NCBI RefSeq assembly: GCF_011602365.1
Contig: NZ_JAAONZ010000007.1
Coordinates: 1-64,000 of the forward strand
Reading direction: 5' to 3'
Origin: Pseudomaricurvus hydrocarbonicus
GTDB lineage: Bacteria; Pseudomonadota; Gammaproteobacteria; Pseudomonadales; Cellvibrionaceae
DNA: 64,000 nucleotides
The translations under genes were made by a program, and so were the position numbers. The notes below the pieces were generated by a model. It worked only from the letters and a program-made list of their open reading frames with translations. It did not search any database and had not been told where the DNA came from. This document shows, one piece after another, positions 52,430 to 61,714 of the stretch; position 1 is the stretch's first letter; each line of letters opens with the position of its first letter.

Positions 52430-53233
52430 ATGAGCACTCCCGCACAAGATTACAGCCTGGCCGAATTGATGATCGTGGCCGGCGCCGAAGCCTTCCGTCA
52501 CGATGGTGAAGTTCTGGCTACCGGCATTGGTTTGATACCGCGTCTGGCCGCCAGTCTGGCGATGACAACCTTCAACCCGGACATGATGATGACCGACTCC
52601 GAGGCCTATCTGTTGTCGGAGCCGAACCCGGTCAGCGGCCGCAAACCCGGTCAGGTTCAAAAGCAGGAAACCTGGATGGGTTTCTCACGCATTTTTGACA
52701 ACGTCTGGAGTGGTAAACGCCATGCCATGGTTGGACCAACCCAGATCGACCGCTTCGGCCAGGCCAACATTTCTGCGCTGGGTGATGACTACAGCAAGCC
52801 TAAAGTGCAGATGCTGGGTGTCCGCGGTTTTCCCGGTAACTCCATCAGCCACGCCAATTCATTTTTTGTTCCCACGCACAACACCCGCGTGTTTGTCGAG
52901 CGTGAGTGTGATGTGGTGGCCTCCATTGGTTACAACCCCGAGCGCTTGCCTAAAGGTTACCAGTTGAATGATATCGATATTCGTTTGGTGATTACCGACC
53001 TGGGTGTGATGAACTGGCAGGGCCCCAATCACATGCTGCAACTGGTGAGTCTGCACCCGGGGATTACAGTTGAACAGGTGGTGGAGAATACCGGTTTTGA
53101 AATTCATATTCCCGCTAATGTACCGGTAACGGTTGCGCCGACAGAGGAGCAGTTGGCGGTGATTCAACAACTGGATCCGCTCAACTTTCGCGCCAAGCAG
53201 CTGAAAGATAACCCCCCGGGAGATCGCAGCTAA
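52430..53233 (+). CDS. ipdB: COCHEA-CoA ring hydrolase subunit IpdB
   Basis: 267 residues, CoA-transferase beta-like: MIVAGAEAFRHDGEVLATGIGLIPRLAASLA, NPDMMMTDSEAYLLSEPNP, then VGPTQIDRFGQANISALGD and GVRGFPGNSISHANSFFVP. It partners IpdA in hydrolytic opening of ring C in HIP degradation. It starts 59 bases after ipdA, with AAGGA upstream. The arrangement ipdA-ipdB before ipdC and an echA20-like gene parallels the actinobacterial cholesterol regulon. Confidence 0.88.
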   Translation: MSTPAQDYSLAELMIVAGAEAFRHDGEVLATGIGLIPRLAASLAMTTFNPDMMMTDSEAYLLSEPNPVSGRKPGQVQKQETWMGFSRIFDNVWSGKRHAMVGPTQIDRFGQANISALGDDYSKPKVQMLGVRGFPGNSISHANSFFVPTHNTRVFVERECDVVASIGYNPERLPKGYQLNDIDIRLVITDLGVMNWQGPNHMLQLVSLHPGITVEQVVENTGFEIHIPANVPVTVAPTEEQLAVIQQLDPLNFRAKQLKDNPPGDRS

Positions 53234-53278
53234 TCAACCCTTCTTTCTTTTTACAATTTGCTAATCGGCGGTGACGAC

Positions 53279-54151
53279 ATGAGTGAAAAATCTAACGCGG
53301 CAGCTGAAGAAAAAGACATCGTTCTCTACGAAACTCACGAGAACGTGGCGATCATTACCATGAATCGCCCGCAGTACAACAACGCCCAGAACGGGCGTAT
53401 GACTTATGAACTTGATGACGCCTTCAAGCGTGCGGTCGATGACGATAATGTCAAAGTCATTATTCTGAAAGGGGCGGGCAAACACTTCTCGGCCGGGCAT
53501 GATATCGGCACGCCGGGGCGCGACATCAACGACAGCCAGGATCGTAAAACCCTCTGGTACGACCACGCCAACAAAACCGGTGGTGAATTTCTCTACGTGC
53601 GCGAGGCGGAAGCCTATCTGGGCATGTGTCGCCGCTGGCGCGACGCGCCCAAGCCCACCATTGCCATGGTACAGGGCGCTTGTATTGCCGGCGGCCTGAT
53701 GCTGGCCTGGGTGTGTGACCTGATTGTCGCCTCCGACGATGCGTTCTTTTCCGATCCGGTGGTGCGCATGGGCATTCCCGGGGTGGAATATTTTGCACAT
53801 CCGTATGAATTGAACCCGCGCATTGCCAAGGAGTTTCTGTTCACCGGCGACCGCATGAGTGCCGAGCGCGCTTACCAGATGGGGATGGTTAACCGGGTCG
53901 TCAGTCGCGATTCTCTGGACGAAGAGACTCTCAAGTTGGCCACCAAGGTGGCGGAGATGCCACGTTTGGGGCTGACCCTGACCAAGCAGGCGATCAATCA
54001 CATTGAAGACCTGCAGGGCAAACGCACGGGGATGGATGCCGCATTTGCCTGGCATCACTTTGCCCACACCCACAATGAATTGGAAACCGGCCACAAGCTG
54101 GCCGGTCAGGATGCCAAATCCATGGCCGCGAAAAACAAGGCCGAGAGTTGA
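53279..54151 (+). CDS. Enoyl-CoA hydratase/isomerase family protein
   Basis: 290 residues from ATG 53279; a TTG 21 bases earlier is in frame. The crotonase fold shows NRPQYNNAQNGRMTYELDDAF, KGAGKHFSAGHDIGTPGRD (oxyanion loop), MVQGACIAGGLMLAWVCDLIVAS and FFSDPVVRMGIPGVEYFAHP. The segment WYDHANKTGGEFLYVREAEAYL is a longer insert than usual. It is different from the EchA20-like protein at 55270. It is probably the hydratase for one of the unsaturated ring-C/D CoA esters; the exact step is unknown. ipdC follows two bases after its stop. Confidence 0.85.
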   Translation: MSEKSNAAAEEKDIVLYETHENVAIITMNRPQYNNAQNGRMTYELDDAFKRAVDDDNVKVIILKGAGKHFSAGHDIGTPGRDINDSQDRKTLWYDHANKTGGEFLYVREAEAYLGMCRRWRDAPKPTIAMVQGACIAGGLMLAWVCDLIVASDDAFFSDPVVRMGIPGVEYFAHPYELNPRIAKEFLFTGDRMSAERAYQMGMVNRVVSRDSLDEETLKLATKVAEMPRLGLTLTKQAINHIEDLQGKRTGMDAAFAWHHFAHTHNELETGHKLAGQDAKSMAAKNKAES

Positions 54152-54153
54152 AT

Positions 54154-55245
54154 ATGTCCTCCGTATCTATGCAAACTTCTCTCACGGATCTGCTGGGCTG
54201 TCAGTACCCCGTCATTCAAACGGCCATGGGCTGGGTGGCCGATGCCAACCTGGTGGCGGCCACCTGCAATGCCGGCGGTTTTGGCTTCCTGGCGGGTGCG
54301 GTGATGACCCCGGCGGAAGTGGAAGCGGGTATCCTGGCCATTAAAGCCAAAACCGATAAACCCTTTGGTGTCAACTTTCACATGTACACCCCCGGCGCGA
54401 TGGAGATTATTGATATCTGCATCAGGCACGGCGTGCGTGCGGTGAGTTACAGCCGTTCACCGGCCAAATCCATGATTCAAAAATTGAAAGACGCAGGCAT
54501 TGTGTGTATCCCCACGGTCGGTGCGCTCAAGCACGCCATCAAGGCAGTGGAAATGGGTGCCGATGCGGTGGTGGTGCAGGGCGGCGAAGGCGGTGGTCAC
54601 ACCGGCTCGGTGGCAAGCAACATTTTATTGCCACAGGTGGTTGATGCGCTGGACGTGCCGGTGGTGGCCGCGGGCGGCTTTAAAGACGGACGCGGCCTGG
54701 TCGCCGCCCTGTCTTACGGTGCTGCCGGTATCGCTATGGGCACCCGATTTTTAATGACCCGCGAAAGCCCGGTGCCAGAAGCCACCAAAAGGCATTACCT
54801 GAGCGCGGTGACCGAACAGATTGTGGTCAGCAAAAAGCTCGATGGTATGCCGCAGCGCATGATCAACAACCCCTGTCTGCAACAACTGCAAACCACGTCG
54901 TCGCTGGGCATGTTGTGGCTGGCCATAAAAAACGGTCTGGCCTTCACCCGGCTTACCGGCGGTTCCCTGCTGGCGATGTTGCAATCTGCCTGGCAGATGA
55001 AAAAAGCCAATGGCTTGAGCCTGGGACAGACACTGATGGCCGCCAACGCCCCGATGATGATTCAGGAAGCGATGGTAAACGGGCATCCCGACCAGGGCAT
55101 CCTGCCCAGTGGGCAGGTGGCGGGCACCATTCAGGACCTGCCCAGCGGAGCGGAGTTGATGGCGTCCATCGTTGAACAGGCTGAAGCCACCTTGTTGGAA
55201 TTTTCCTCCCGCTGTGCTCACGCTCAGGTGGCCGTAAACCCTTAA
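54154..55245 (+). CDS. ipdC: IpdC, nitronate-monooxygenase-like flavin enzyme
   Basis: 363 residues from ATG 54154, two bases after the previous stop. FMN TIM barrel of the 2-nitropropane dioxygenase group: YPVIQTAMGWVADANLVAATCNAGGFGFLAGAVM, VVVQGGEGGGHTGSVASNILLPQV (phosphate site) and VVAAGGFKDGRGLVAALSYGAAGIAMGTRFL. In the HIP pathway IpdC is the flavin-dependent reductase/oxidoreductase for the ring-D-hydroxylated CoA ester. The assignment rests on its position between ipdAB and an echA20 homologue plus the family match. Confidence 0.83.
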   Translation: MSSVSMQTSLTDLLGCQYPVIQTAMGWVADANLVAATCNAGGFGFLAGAVMTPAEVEAGILAIKAKTDKPFGVNFHMYTPGAMEIIDICIRHGVRAVSYSRSPAKSMIQKLKDAGIVCIPTVGALKHAIKAVEMGADAVVVQGGEGGGHTGSVASNILLPQVVDALDVPVVAAGGFKDGRGLVAALSYGAAGIAMGTRFLMTRESPVPEATKRHYLSAVTEQIVVSKKLDGMPQRMINNPCLQQLQTTSSLGMLWLAIKNGLAFTRLTGGSLLAMLQSAWQMKKANGLSLGQTLMAANAPMMIQEAMVNGHPDQGILPSGQVAGTIQDLPSGAELMASIVEQAEATLLEFSSRCAHAQVAVNP

Positions 55246-55269
55246 TCAGAATTTAACCGGAGAGGCCTC

Positions 55270-56016
55270 ATGGCGTTTGAAGTAGCAATCGAAAATGGTA
55301 TTGCGGAAATGGTGTTTAACAAACCGCCGGTCAATGCCTTTAACAGTACAGAATGGGCCGCCATTTCCCGGCGTCTGGATGAACTCGGGGTCGACGACAG
55401 CGCGCGGGTAATTGTGATCCGCGCCGAGGGCAAAGGTTTCTGCGCCGGAGTGGATATCAAGGAACTGGCTGCCGACAGTAGCAAAATCATCCCGGTCAAC
55501 AAAGGCAACTACGATACCTTCCGCGCCATTCACCTGAATCCCAAGCCGGTCATTGTGGCTTTGCACGGTTTTGTACTGGGTGGCGGCATCGGTATTTCCG
55601 GTGCGGCGGACATCATCGTCGCTTCGGAATGTGCCCGTTTTGGTGTGCCCGAAGTGGATCGTGGGGCGATGGGCGGTGGGGCGCATCTGCAGCGTATGTT
55701 CCCGGTACAAAAGGTTCGCTACATGTACTACACCGGCGACTTTATCGATGCTCAGGAAGCTTACCGTCTGGGCGCAGTAGAGCGGGTGGTCAGCAAGGAC
55801 GAGCTGCGCGCTACCGCGTTGGAAATCGCGGCCAAAATCGCCGACAAGAGTTCGCCCATGATCCAGCTCGCCAAAGAAGCATTGACCGGTGTGGAGGATG
55901 GCAACCTGGAAGACAAATACCGCTGGGAGCAGGGGTTTACTCTGCAGGCTTACACCGAAGGTGATTCCCAGGAAGCCCGCGACGCGTTTGTCGAAAAACG
56001 CGATGCGAAATTTTAA
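55270..56016 (+). CDS. echA20: EchA20-like ring-D hydrolase (crotonase family)
   Basis: 248 residues, the size of EchA20. NKPPVNAFNSTEWAAISRRLDEL, RAEGKGFCAGVDIKELAAD, LHGFVLGGGIGISGAADIIVASECARFGVPEVDRGAMGGGAHLQR and EQGFTLQAYTEGDSQEARDAFVEKRD match the mycobacterial protein as I recall it throughout, including the end. EchA20 is a crotonase that hydrolyses ring D of the HIEC-CoA intermediate to give COCHEA-CoA, the substrate of IpdAB. GGAG precedes the ATG. Confidence 0.85.
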   Translation: MAFEVAIENGIAEMVFNKPPVNAFNSTEWAAISRRLDELGVDDSARVIVIRAEGKGFCAGVDIKELAADSSKIIPVNKGNYDTFRAIHLNPKPVIVALHGFVLGGGIGISGAADIIVASECARFGVPEVDRGAMGGGAHLQRMFPVQKVRYMYYTGDFIDAQEAYRLGAVERVVSKDELRATALEIAAKIADKSSPMIQLAKEALTGVEDGNLEDKYRWEQGFTLQAYTEGDSQEARDAFVEKRDAKF

Positions 56017-56079
56017 CGTTCGGGCTTTAACGGACACACGAGACACAAGTTAACCGAAACGACACACGAGAATGCGGTT

Positions 56080-57243
56080 ATGGATTTGAATTATACCCCC
56101 GAACAGATTGCCTTTCGTCAAGAAGTCCGGCAGTGGCTGGCCGACAACGTGCCCGCTGAACCCCTTCAGTCTTTTGACACCGAAGAGGGCTTTGAACAGC
56201 ATCGGCAATGGGAGAAGACCCTCGCCAAAGGCAACTGGGGCATGGTGACCTGGCCCCAGGAGTACGGCGGCCGCGCTTGTAATCTGATTGAGTGGCTGAT
56301 CTTCGAAGAAGAATACTACCGCGCCAAAGCGCCGCTGCGGGTGAACCAGAACGGTATCTTCCTGCTCGGCCCGACTTTGATGGAATATGGCACGCCTGAA
56401 CAAAAAGAGCGTTTCATTACCCAAATGGCCCGCGGTGAAGAAATGTGGGCGCAGGGCTGGTCCGAGCCTGGGGCTGGCAGTGATATGGCGGCCATTCGCT
56501 CAAAAGCCATCCGCGACGGTGACGAGTACGTGATCAATGGCCAGAAAGTCTGGTCCACACGCGCGGTGTTTGCCGACTGGGTGTTCTGTATTTTCCGAAC
56601 CGACCCGGATTCGGAGCGCCACCACGGGCTGTCGTTTATTTTCGTACCATTGGATGCACCGGGTGTGACGGTGAGGCCGATCCCCCAGCTGGATGGCCTG
56701 CCGGGGTTTGCTGAAATTTTCTTTGATGATGTGCGTGTGCCTGTCAGTAACCGTCTGGGTGACGAGGGTCAGGGATGGCACATTGCCATGGCCACCGCCG
56801 GCTTCGAGCGCGGTCTGATGCTGCGCAGTCCGGCGCGTTTTCAGGAAACCGCCAAGCGATTGGTGGAACTTTATCGTGCACATCAGAACGACATTCTTGA
56901 TCTGACCATCGAAGACGCTGTGGTGAAATCCTACATGGACGCTGAAGCTTATGCCTTGTCGACCTATCAAACGGCCTCACGTTTGATCAAAGGTGGCAAG
57001 ATCGGTGCCGAAGCGTCGCTTAACAAAATATTCTGGTCCGAGCTGGATCAGCGTATGCACGAAACCGCCATGAGTATCCTCGCCTCCCGAGCCGAACTGC
57101 TGCCGCATTCTTCCGCGGCCGGAAATGTTGGCGCCTGGCTAGAAGGCTTCCTGTTCTCGCAGTCCGGTCCCATCTACGCCGGCACCAACGAGATTCAACG
57201 CAACATCATTGCCGAGCGTCTGCTGGGCATGCCGCGCAAATAA
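56080..57243 (+). CDS. Acyl-CoA dehydrogenase, catalytic subunit (FadE31-like)
   Basis: 387 residues. MWAQGWSEPGAGSDMAAIRSKA (about 122-142), NGQKVWSTRAVFADWVFCIFRT and IYAGTNEIQRNIIAERLLGMP are family motifs. The likely catalytic base is Glu243 in AGFERGLML. The next gene is a shorter acyl-CoA dehydrogenase that lacks this Glu, so the two probably form an alpha2beta2 enzyme comparable to mycobacterial FadE31-FadE32/33. It would desaturate an acyl-CoA formed after ring opening. It is 63 bases after echA20 and 10 bases before its partner. Confidence 0.85.
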   Translation: MDLNYTPEQIAFRQEVRQWLADNVPAEPLQSFDTEEGFEQHRQWEKTLAKGNWGMVTWPQEYGGRACNLIEWLIFEEEYYRAKAPLRVNQNGIFLLGPTLMEYGTPEQKERFITQMARGEEMWAQGWSEPGAGSDMAAIRSKAIRDGDEYVINGQKVWSTRAVFADWVFCIFRTDPDSERHHGLSFIFVPLDAPGVTVRPIPQLDGLPGFAEIFFDDVRVPVSNRLGDEGQGWHIAMATAGFERGLMLRSPARFQETAKRLVELYRAHQNDILDLTIEDAVVKSYMDAEAYALSTYQTASRLIKGGKIGAEASLNKIFWSELDQRMHETAMSILASRAELLPHSSAAGNVGAWLEGFLFSQSGPIYAGTNEIQRNIIAERLLGMPRK

Positions 57244-57253
57244 GGGGATTGCC

Positions 57254-58318
57254 ATGGATTTTACTTTTACCGAAGACCAGCTGCTGTTTTGCGACAGCGT
57301 CAAAAATTTCCTGCAAGCTGAAATTACTCCGGAATCCCTGCGTGCCAGCTGGGACACCGACACCGGCCGCAGCGATGAACTCTGGCAAACTATCGTGGAG
57401 TTGGGGTTGACCGCCATGCTGGTACCTGAAGCACAGGGCGGCTTGGGGATGAACGAACTCGACTTTATTTTACTGGCACAGGAGTGCGGCCGCGTTGCTT
57501 TGGCGGAAGCCTTAGTCGAAACTGCGCTGGTGGCCACGCCCCTGCTAAGTGCTCTGGTCGATAAAGACCCGCGCTGTGCTTCCCTGTTGGAAAAAATCGC
57601 CAGCGGTGAAATCCGTGTTGCGGTGGGTCATCCAGCCAATGAACTGGTTAGTGATGCGCACGTTGCCGATTGGCTGCTGCTACCCAGTGGTGATCAGATT
57701 CATCTGCTGGCCCGCGATCAAGTCAAACTGGTTACCCAGCACAGCGTTGATCCGAGTCGTCGCTTATTTACTGTTGAGTGGAAAGCCACTGATGAGACCT
57801 GCCTTGCAGGTGGCCCTGAAGGGGTTCAGCTGCTGGCTGCCAGCCTGAATCGTGGCGCCTTGGGTTGTGCGGCACAGTTGGTGGGACTGGCTGAGGCTAT
57901 GGTCAGTTTGACGGTTGACTACACCGCTGATCGTCATCAATTCGGCAAGGCGATCGGTACCAATCAGGCCTTGAAACATCACATGGCCAACTGCGCCGTA
58001 AAATCCGAATTTGCGAAAGCGCCGTTGTATCGTGCCGCATATACGCTGAGTAAGGCACCACAAAATGCCGACTTTGCCGTCTCCCACGCGAAAGTGGCCG
58101 CAGGGGAAGCGGCATTACTGGCGGCCAAGAACGCGATTCAGTCGTTCGGGGCGATGGGTTACACCTGGGAATGCGACCTGCACATTTTTATGAAGCGGGC
58201 CTGGGCACTGGACAAGTTTTGGGGGCACACAGGCTTCCACAAAAACCGTCTGCACCAATGGTTGATGAATCCCAATGCCAAAATCGGAGCTGATAAAACA
58301 TTCGGGATACAGGGCTAG
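57254..58318 (+). CDS. Acyl-CoA dehydrogenase, non-Glu subunit (FadE32/33-like)
   Basis: 354 residues from ATG 57254, preceded by AAGGGG. It is short for the family and has no SEPGAGSD motif in the middle domain. The helix that should hold the catalytic Glu reads AASLNRGALGCAAQ, with Asn instead. The C-terminal domain is conserved: YTADRHQFGKAIGTNQALKHHMAN and SFGAMGYTWECDLHIFMKRAWALD. Such reduced subunits pair with an active partner in steroid acyl-CoA dehydrogenases. A REP-like hairpin follows the stop. Confidence 0.85.
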   Translation: MDFTFTEDQLLFCDSVKNFLQAEITPESLRASWDTDTGRSDELWQTIVELGLTAMLVPEAQGGLGMNELDFILLAQECGRVALAEALVETALVATPLLSALVDKDPRCASLLEKIASGEIRVAVGHPANELVSDAHVADWLLLPSGDQIHLLARDQVKLVTQHSVDPSRRLFTVEWKATDETCLAGGPEGVQLLAASLNRGALGCAAQLVGLAEAMVSLTVDYTADRHQFGKAIGTNQALKHHMANCAVKSEFAKAPLYRAAYTLSKAPQNADFAVSHAKVAAGEAALLAAKNAIQSFGAMGYTWECDLHIFMKRAWALDKFWGHTGFHKNRLHQWLMNPNAKIGADKTFGIQG

Positions 58319-58323
58319 TTTTT

Positions 58324-58352
58324 CCCGTCATTGCTGCGCTTGCGATGACGGG
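58324..58352. repeat. REP-like hairpin between ACAD and fadA6
   Basis: CCCGTCATTGC and GCGATGACGGG are near-perfect inverted repeats. The words resemble the ends of the larger palindromic repeat at 62935-63040 (CGTCATTGCGAGG...CCTTGCAATGACG). It may reduce read-through or stabilise the upstream message. Confidence 0.6.
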
Positions 58353-58408
58353 AGCAGTGATCACCGTCACGGTAACAACACCAGATACAGAGTCAGAGAG
58401 AAAAAATT

Positions 58409-59557
58409 ATGGCTGAAGCCTATATAGTTGATGCACTGCGCACACCCACCGGACGTCGTAAGGGCGGCCTGTCTCATGTGCACGGCGCCGATCTTGGCGC
58501 GCATGTGTTAAAGCACCTGGTGGCGCGTAACGGCATACCCGATGCCGATTACGATGACGTCATTTTTGGTTGTGTCGATACCATCGGTCCCTTGGCCGGT
58601 GATATTGCCCGCACCTGCTGGCTGGCGGCCGGCCTGGACCAGGGCGTGCCCGGTACCACCATCGACCGTCAGTGTGGCTCCTCGCAACAGGCCGTGCACT
58701 TTGCGGCGCAGGCGGTGATGTCTGGCACCATGGATGTGGTGGTGGCCGGGGGGGTACAGACCATGACCCAGATTCCAATTTCTTCCGCCATGATCGCGGC
58801 CGAACCCCTGGGCTTTGCGAATCCCTTTACGGGCTCCAAAGGTTGGGTGGAACGCTACGGTGATATTCCGCCGACACAATTTAACTCGGCGCAAATGATC
58901 GCTGACAAGTGGGGCCTCTCCCGCCACGAACTGGAAGTCTACTCGCTCGAATCTCACACGCGGGCACTGAGAGCGATTGAAGAAGGCCGTTTTGACCGTG
59001 AAATTGTACCGCTGGAAGGGGTGACCACTGACGAAACTCCGCGTCAATCGACGCTGGAAAAAATGGCGGAGCTGGAAGGCATTTTCGGTTGTGACAAAGT
59101 CACGGCCGGGGTTGCCTCGCAAACCTGCGATGCGGCTTCTGCGTTGTTGGTGGTGTCGGAAGACGCACTTAAACGCTACAACCTGACACCGCGCGCCCGC
59201 ATTCACCACATGAGTGTGCGCGCCGACGATCCCATCTGGATGTTGACCGCGCCCATTCCGGCCACCAAGTACGCCTTGAAAAAAGCCGGCATGAGCCTGG
59301 CGGAGATCGATCTGGTGGAAATTAACGAAGCCTTCGCTTCTGTGGCCATGGCCTGGTTGAAAGAGACCGGCTATGACCACGCCAAAACCAATGTGAACGG
59401 TGGAGCCATTGCCCTTGGGCATCCACTGGGTGCTACTGGCACCAAACTGATGACCACACTGCTGCACGAACTGGAGCGCACCAATGGACGCTATGGTTTG
59501 CAGACCATGTGTGAAGGCGGTGGTCAGGCTAACGTCACGATTATTGAGCGCCTCTAA
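58409..59557 (+). CDS. fadA6: Thiolase FadA6
   Basis: 382 residues. Catalytic Cys89 in [15 protein letters not shown], His338 in [15 protein letters not shown] and Cys368 in [17 protein letters not shown] are all present. The stretch [16 protein letters not shown] and the C-terminal [16 protein letters not shown] match FadA6 of actinobacteria as I recall it. FadA6 carries out the thiolytic step on the open-chain product of rings C/D. It has AGAGAG upstream of the ATG and follows the acyl-CoA dehydrogenase pair. Confidence 0.9.
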   Translation: MAEAYIVDALRTPTGRRKGGLSHVHGADLGAHVLKHLVARNGIPDADYDDVIFGCVDTIGPLAGDIARTCWLAAGLDQGVPGTTIDRQCGSSQQAVHFAAQAVMSGTMDVVVAGGVQTMTQIPISSAMIAAEPLGFANPFTGSKGWVERYGDIPPTQFNSAQMIADKWGLSRHELEVYSLESHTRALRAIEEGRFDREIVPLEGVTTDETPRQSTLEKMAELEGIFGCDKVTAGVASQTCDAASALLVVSEDALKRYNLTPRARIHHMSVRADDPIWMLTAPIPATKYALKKAGMSLAEIDLVEINEAFASVAMAWLKETGYDHAKTNVNGGAIALGHPLGATGTKLMTTLLHELERTNGRYGLQTMCEGGGQANVTIIERL

Positions 59558-59617
59558 CGGCGACAATTGTTGCGCTGCGGCGCAATCTACCAAAGACAAG
59601 ATCAGAGGAACAGCAGT

Positions 59618-60502
59618 ATGGGTATTTTGGATAATCGGGTTGTCATCATTACCGGTGCCGGCGGCGGTCTGGGCGCGGCCCACGCAAAAGTCCTGGCCGC
59701 TGAGGGTGCGAGTGTGGTGGTGAACGATATTAACGCGGCAGCCGCTCAAGCGGTGGTGGATGCTATTACCGCAGCCGGTGGCAAAGCGGTCGTGAATACG
59801 TCCGACATCACCAACTACGACGACAGTCAGAATGCGGTCAGGCAAGCCATTGAAAGCTTTGGTGATCTGCACGTGGTATTGAACAACGCCGGTATCAACC
59901 GCGACCGCATGTTTGCCTCCCTGAGTGAAGCTGATTGGGACGCAATCATGAGTGTGCATCTGAAAGGTCATTTCTGCATTACCTCCCACGCGGTGCACTA
60001 CTGGCGCGCCAAGTCCAAAGAGGGCAAGGCCGTCGACGCACGCATTATCAACACCACTTCCGGCGCGGGTCTGCAGGGCTCTATTGGGCAATCAAACTAC
60101 GCCGCCGCCAAAGGCGGCATCGCCGCACTGACGTTGAACCAGGCGGCGGAGTTGGCTCGCTATGGCATTACCGCCAATGCGGTAGCACCCGCGGCGCGCA
60201 CTGGTATGACCACAGCCGTTGAGGCGATGGCGACCCGCATGGCGAAGCCGGAAGACGGCAGCTTCGATTATTTTGCACCGGAAAATGTATCTTCGTTAAT
60301 GGCGTGGCTGGCTTCGGCGGAGTCGACAGACATCAGCGGCCGCATTTTTGAATCTGAAGGTGGCAAGATATCCATCGCCGACGGTTGGCGCACCACCGAA
60401 GGTGTCGACAAGGGAGCACGCTGGGAACCTGCGCAAGTGGGCGAAGCGATGAAAGCGTTGCTGGCCAAAGAAGTACCGGCGCAGAACGTTTACGGTACCT
60501 GA
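59618..60502 (+). CDS. Short-chain dehydrogenase (Rv3548c-like)
   Basis: 294 residues from MGILDNRVVIITGAGGGLG at 59618, with AGAGGA upstream; the open frame extends back 51 bases. NAD-binding GAGGGLGAAHAKVLAAEG, NNAGINRDRMFASLSEADWDAIMSVHLKGHF, NTTSGAGLQGSIGQSNYAAAKGGIAALT (Ser, Tyr, Lys) and a longer C-terminus (about 230-294) as in the multifunctional-enzyme-type hydroxyacyl-CoA dehydrogenases. It probably oxidises a hydroxyacyl-CoA of the ring-C/D pathway. The neighbouring order after fadA6 supports this. Confidence 0.85.
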   Translation: MGILDNRVVIITGAGGGLGAAHAKVLAAEGASVVVNDINAAAAQAVVDAITAAGGKAVVNTSDITNYDDSQNAVRQAIESFGDLHVVLNNAGINRDRMFASLSEADWDAIMSVHLKGHFCITSHAVHYWRAKSKEGKAVDARIINTTSGAGLQGSIGQSNYAAAKGGIAALTLNQAAELARYGITANAVAPAARTGMTTAVEAMATRMAKPEDGSFDYFAPENVSSLMAWLASAESTDISGRIFESEGGKISIADGWRTTEGVDKGARWEPAQVGEAMKALLAKEVPAQNVYGT

Positions 60503-60522
60503 TAGAGTATTGAGGTTTCATC

Positions 60523-61710
60523 ATGGAATTCGCGTTTACTGACGAACAGCAAATGATCCGCGACACCGCCGAGGCGTTTCTGGCCGAGGTGTCGACCAGC
60601 GAAGCCGTACGTCAGGCGATGGTGACGGATCAAGGCTACGACCATGAGCTCTGGCAGCGTATTTGCACCGAGTTGTATTGGCAGGCCATTCATATTCCGG
60701 AAGCCTATGGCGGACTCGGATTGGGCTACGTTGAACTGGTGGCGATGCTGGAGCAGATGGGTCGCTACCTGTTGTGTTCTCCATTTTTCAGCACTGTGTG
60801 TCTGGGCGCAAACGCACTGATCGTCGCGGGCACCGAAGCGCAGAAAGCGGAATTTTTGCCGCAAATCTGTGACGGTAAAACCGCTACCCTAGCCTACACC
60901 GGTTATCAATCTGCTCGTCATGGCGGTCAATGGGGTGCCGACGCCGTCAGCACCACTGTGTTTCGCGATGGTGAGGATTTTATTCTCAACGGCACTTTGC
61001 GCTACGTCCCGGATGGTGCCAGTGCTCAGTTACTGGTCGTCGCCGCGCGTGCCGAAGGCAGCCTGGGCGCGGAGGGTATCAGCCTGTTCGTTCTGTCAGC
61101 TGACGAGGCCGGCATTAGCCGCAGGTTATTGCCCACCATGGATCAGACCCGCAAGCAGGGCGAGATTGTATTGACGGATGTGCGCGTACCCGCAGCGGCC
61201 TTAATGGGCGCAGAGGGGCAGGCCTGGTCCAACCTGGAAGCCATTGTTGATCTGGCCAACGTGGCACTGGCGGCCGAACAGATGGGTGGTGCGCAACAGT
61301 TGCTGGACATGACCGTGGACTACACCAAAGAGCGCCAGCAGTTTAACCGGCCCATTGCCGGTTTTCAGGCCATCAAGCATATGGCCGCCGACATGATGAC
61401 CCGGGTGGAAGTGGCGCGTTCCGGCGTCTACTACGCCGCTTGCATCGCGGAAGAGTTTTTGCAAAAAACTGAACTGGCTGTAGAGCTGCCAGAGGCGGCC
61501 AGTGTGGCCAAATCCTATTGCGCCGACGCCTATTTTCAGAACGCCAGTGATGCCCTGCAAATGCACGGCGGGGTGGGGTTTACCTGGGAATACGACGTCC
61601 ACCTGTATTTTAAACGCGCCAAGGCGAGTGAACATTTCCTCGGCAATGGCGACTACCATCGCGAGCGTCTTGCGCAATGGCTGCTGGATCAAGACGAGCG
61701 GGGAGAGTGA
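60523..61710 (+). CDS. Acyl-CoA dehydrogenase, non-Glu partner of FadE30-like enzyme
   Basis: 395 residues. MEFAFTDEQQMIRDTAEAFLAEV, EAYGGLGLGYVELVAMLEQMG, YTKERQQFNRPIAGFQAIKHMAADM and LQMHGGVGFTWEYDVHLYFKRAK are typical of the partner subunits. The helix that would carry the catalytic Glu reads IVDLANVALAAEQMG, with no Glu. It starts 20 bases after the SDR stop and ends four bases before the fadE30-like ATG. I expect one heteromeric enzyme from the two genes. Confidence 0.87.
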   Translation: MEFAFTDEQQMIRDTAEAFLAEVSTSEAVRQAMVTDQGYDHELWQRICTELYWQAIHIPEAYGGLGLGYVELVAMLEQMGRYLLCSPFFSTVCLGANALIVAGTEAQKAEFLPQICDGKTATLAYTGYQSARHGGQWGADAVSTTVFRDGEDFILNGTLRYVPDGASAQLLVVAARAEGSLGAEGISLFVLSADEAGISRRLLPTMDQTRKQGEIVLTDVRVPAAALMGAEGQAWSNLEAIVDLANVALAAEQMGGAQQLLDMTVDYTKERQQFNRPIAGFQAIKHMAADMMTRVEVARSGVYYAACIAEEFLQKTELAVELPEAASVAKSYCADAYFQNASDALQMHGGVGFTWEYDVHLYFKRAKASEHFLGNGDYHRERLAQWLLDQDERGE

Positions 61711-61714
61711 GACC

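Noticed and set aside
58508-60091. 527-codon minus-strand ORF across fadA6 and the SDR
   Set aside because: It crosses two unmistakable plus-strand genes and is compositionally a shadow.
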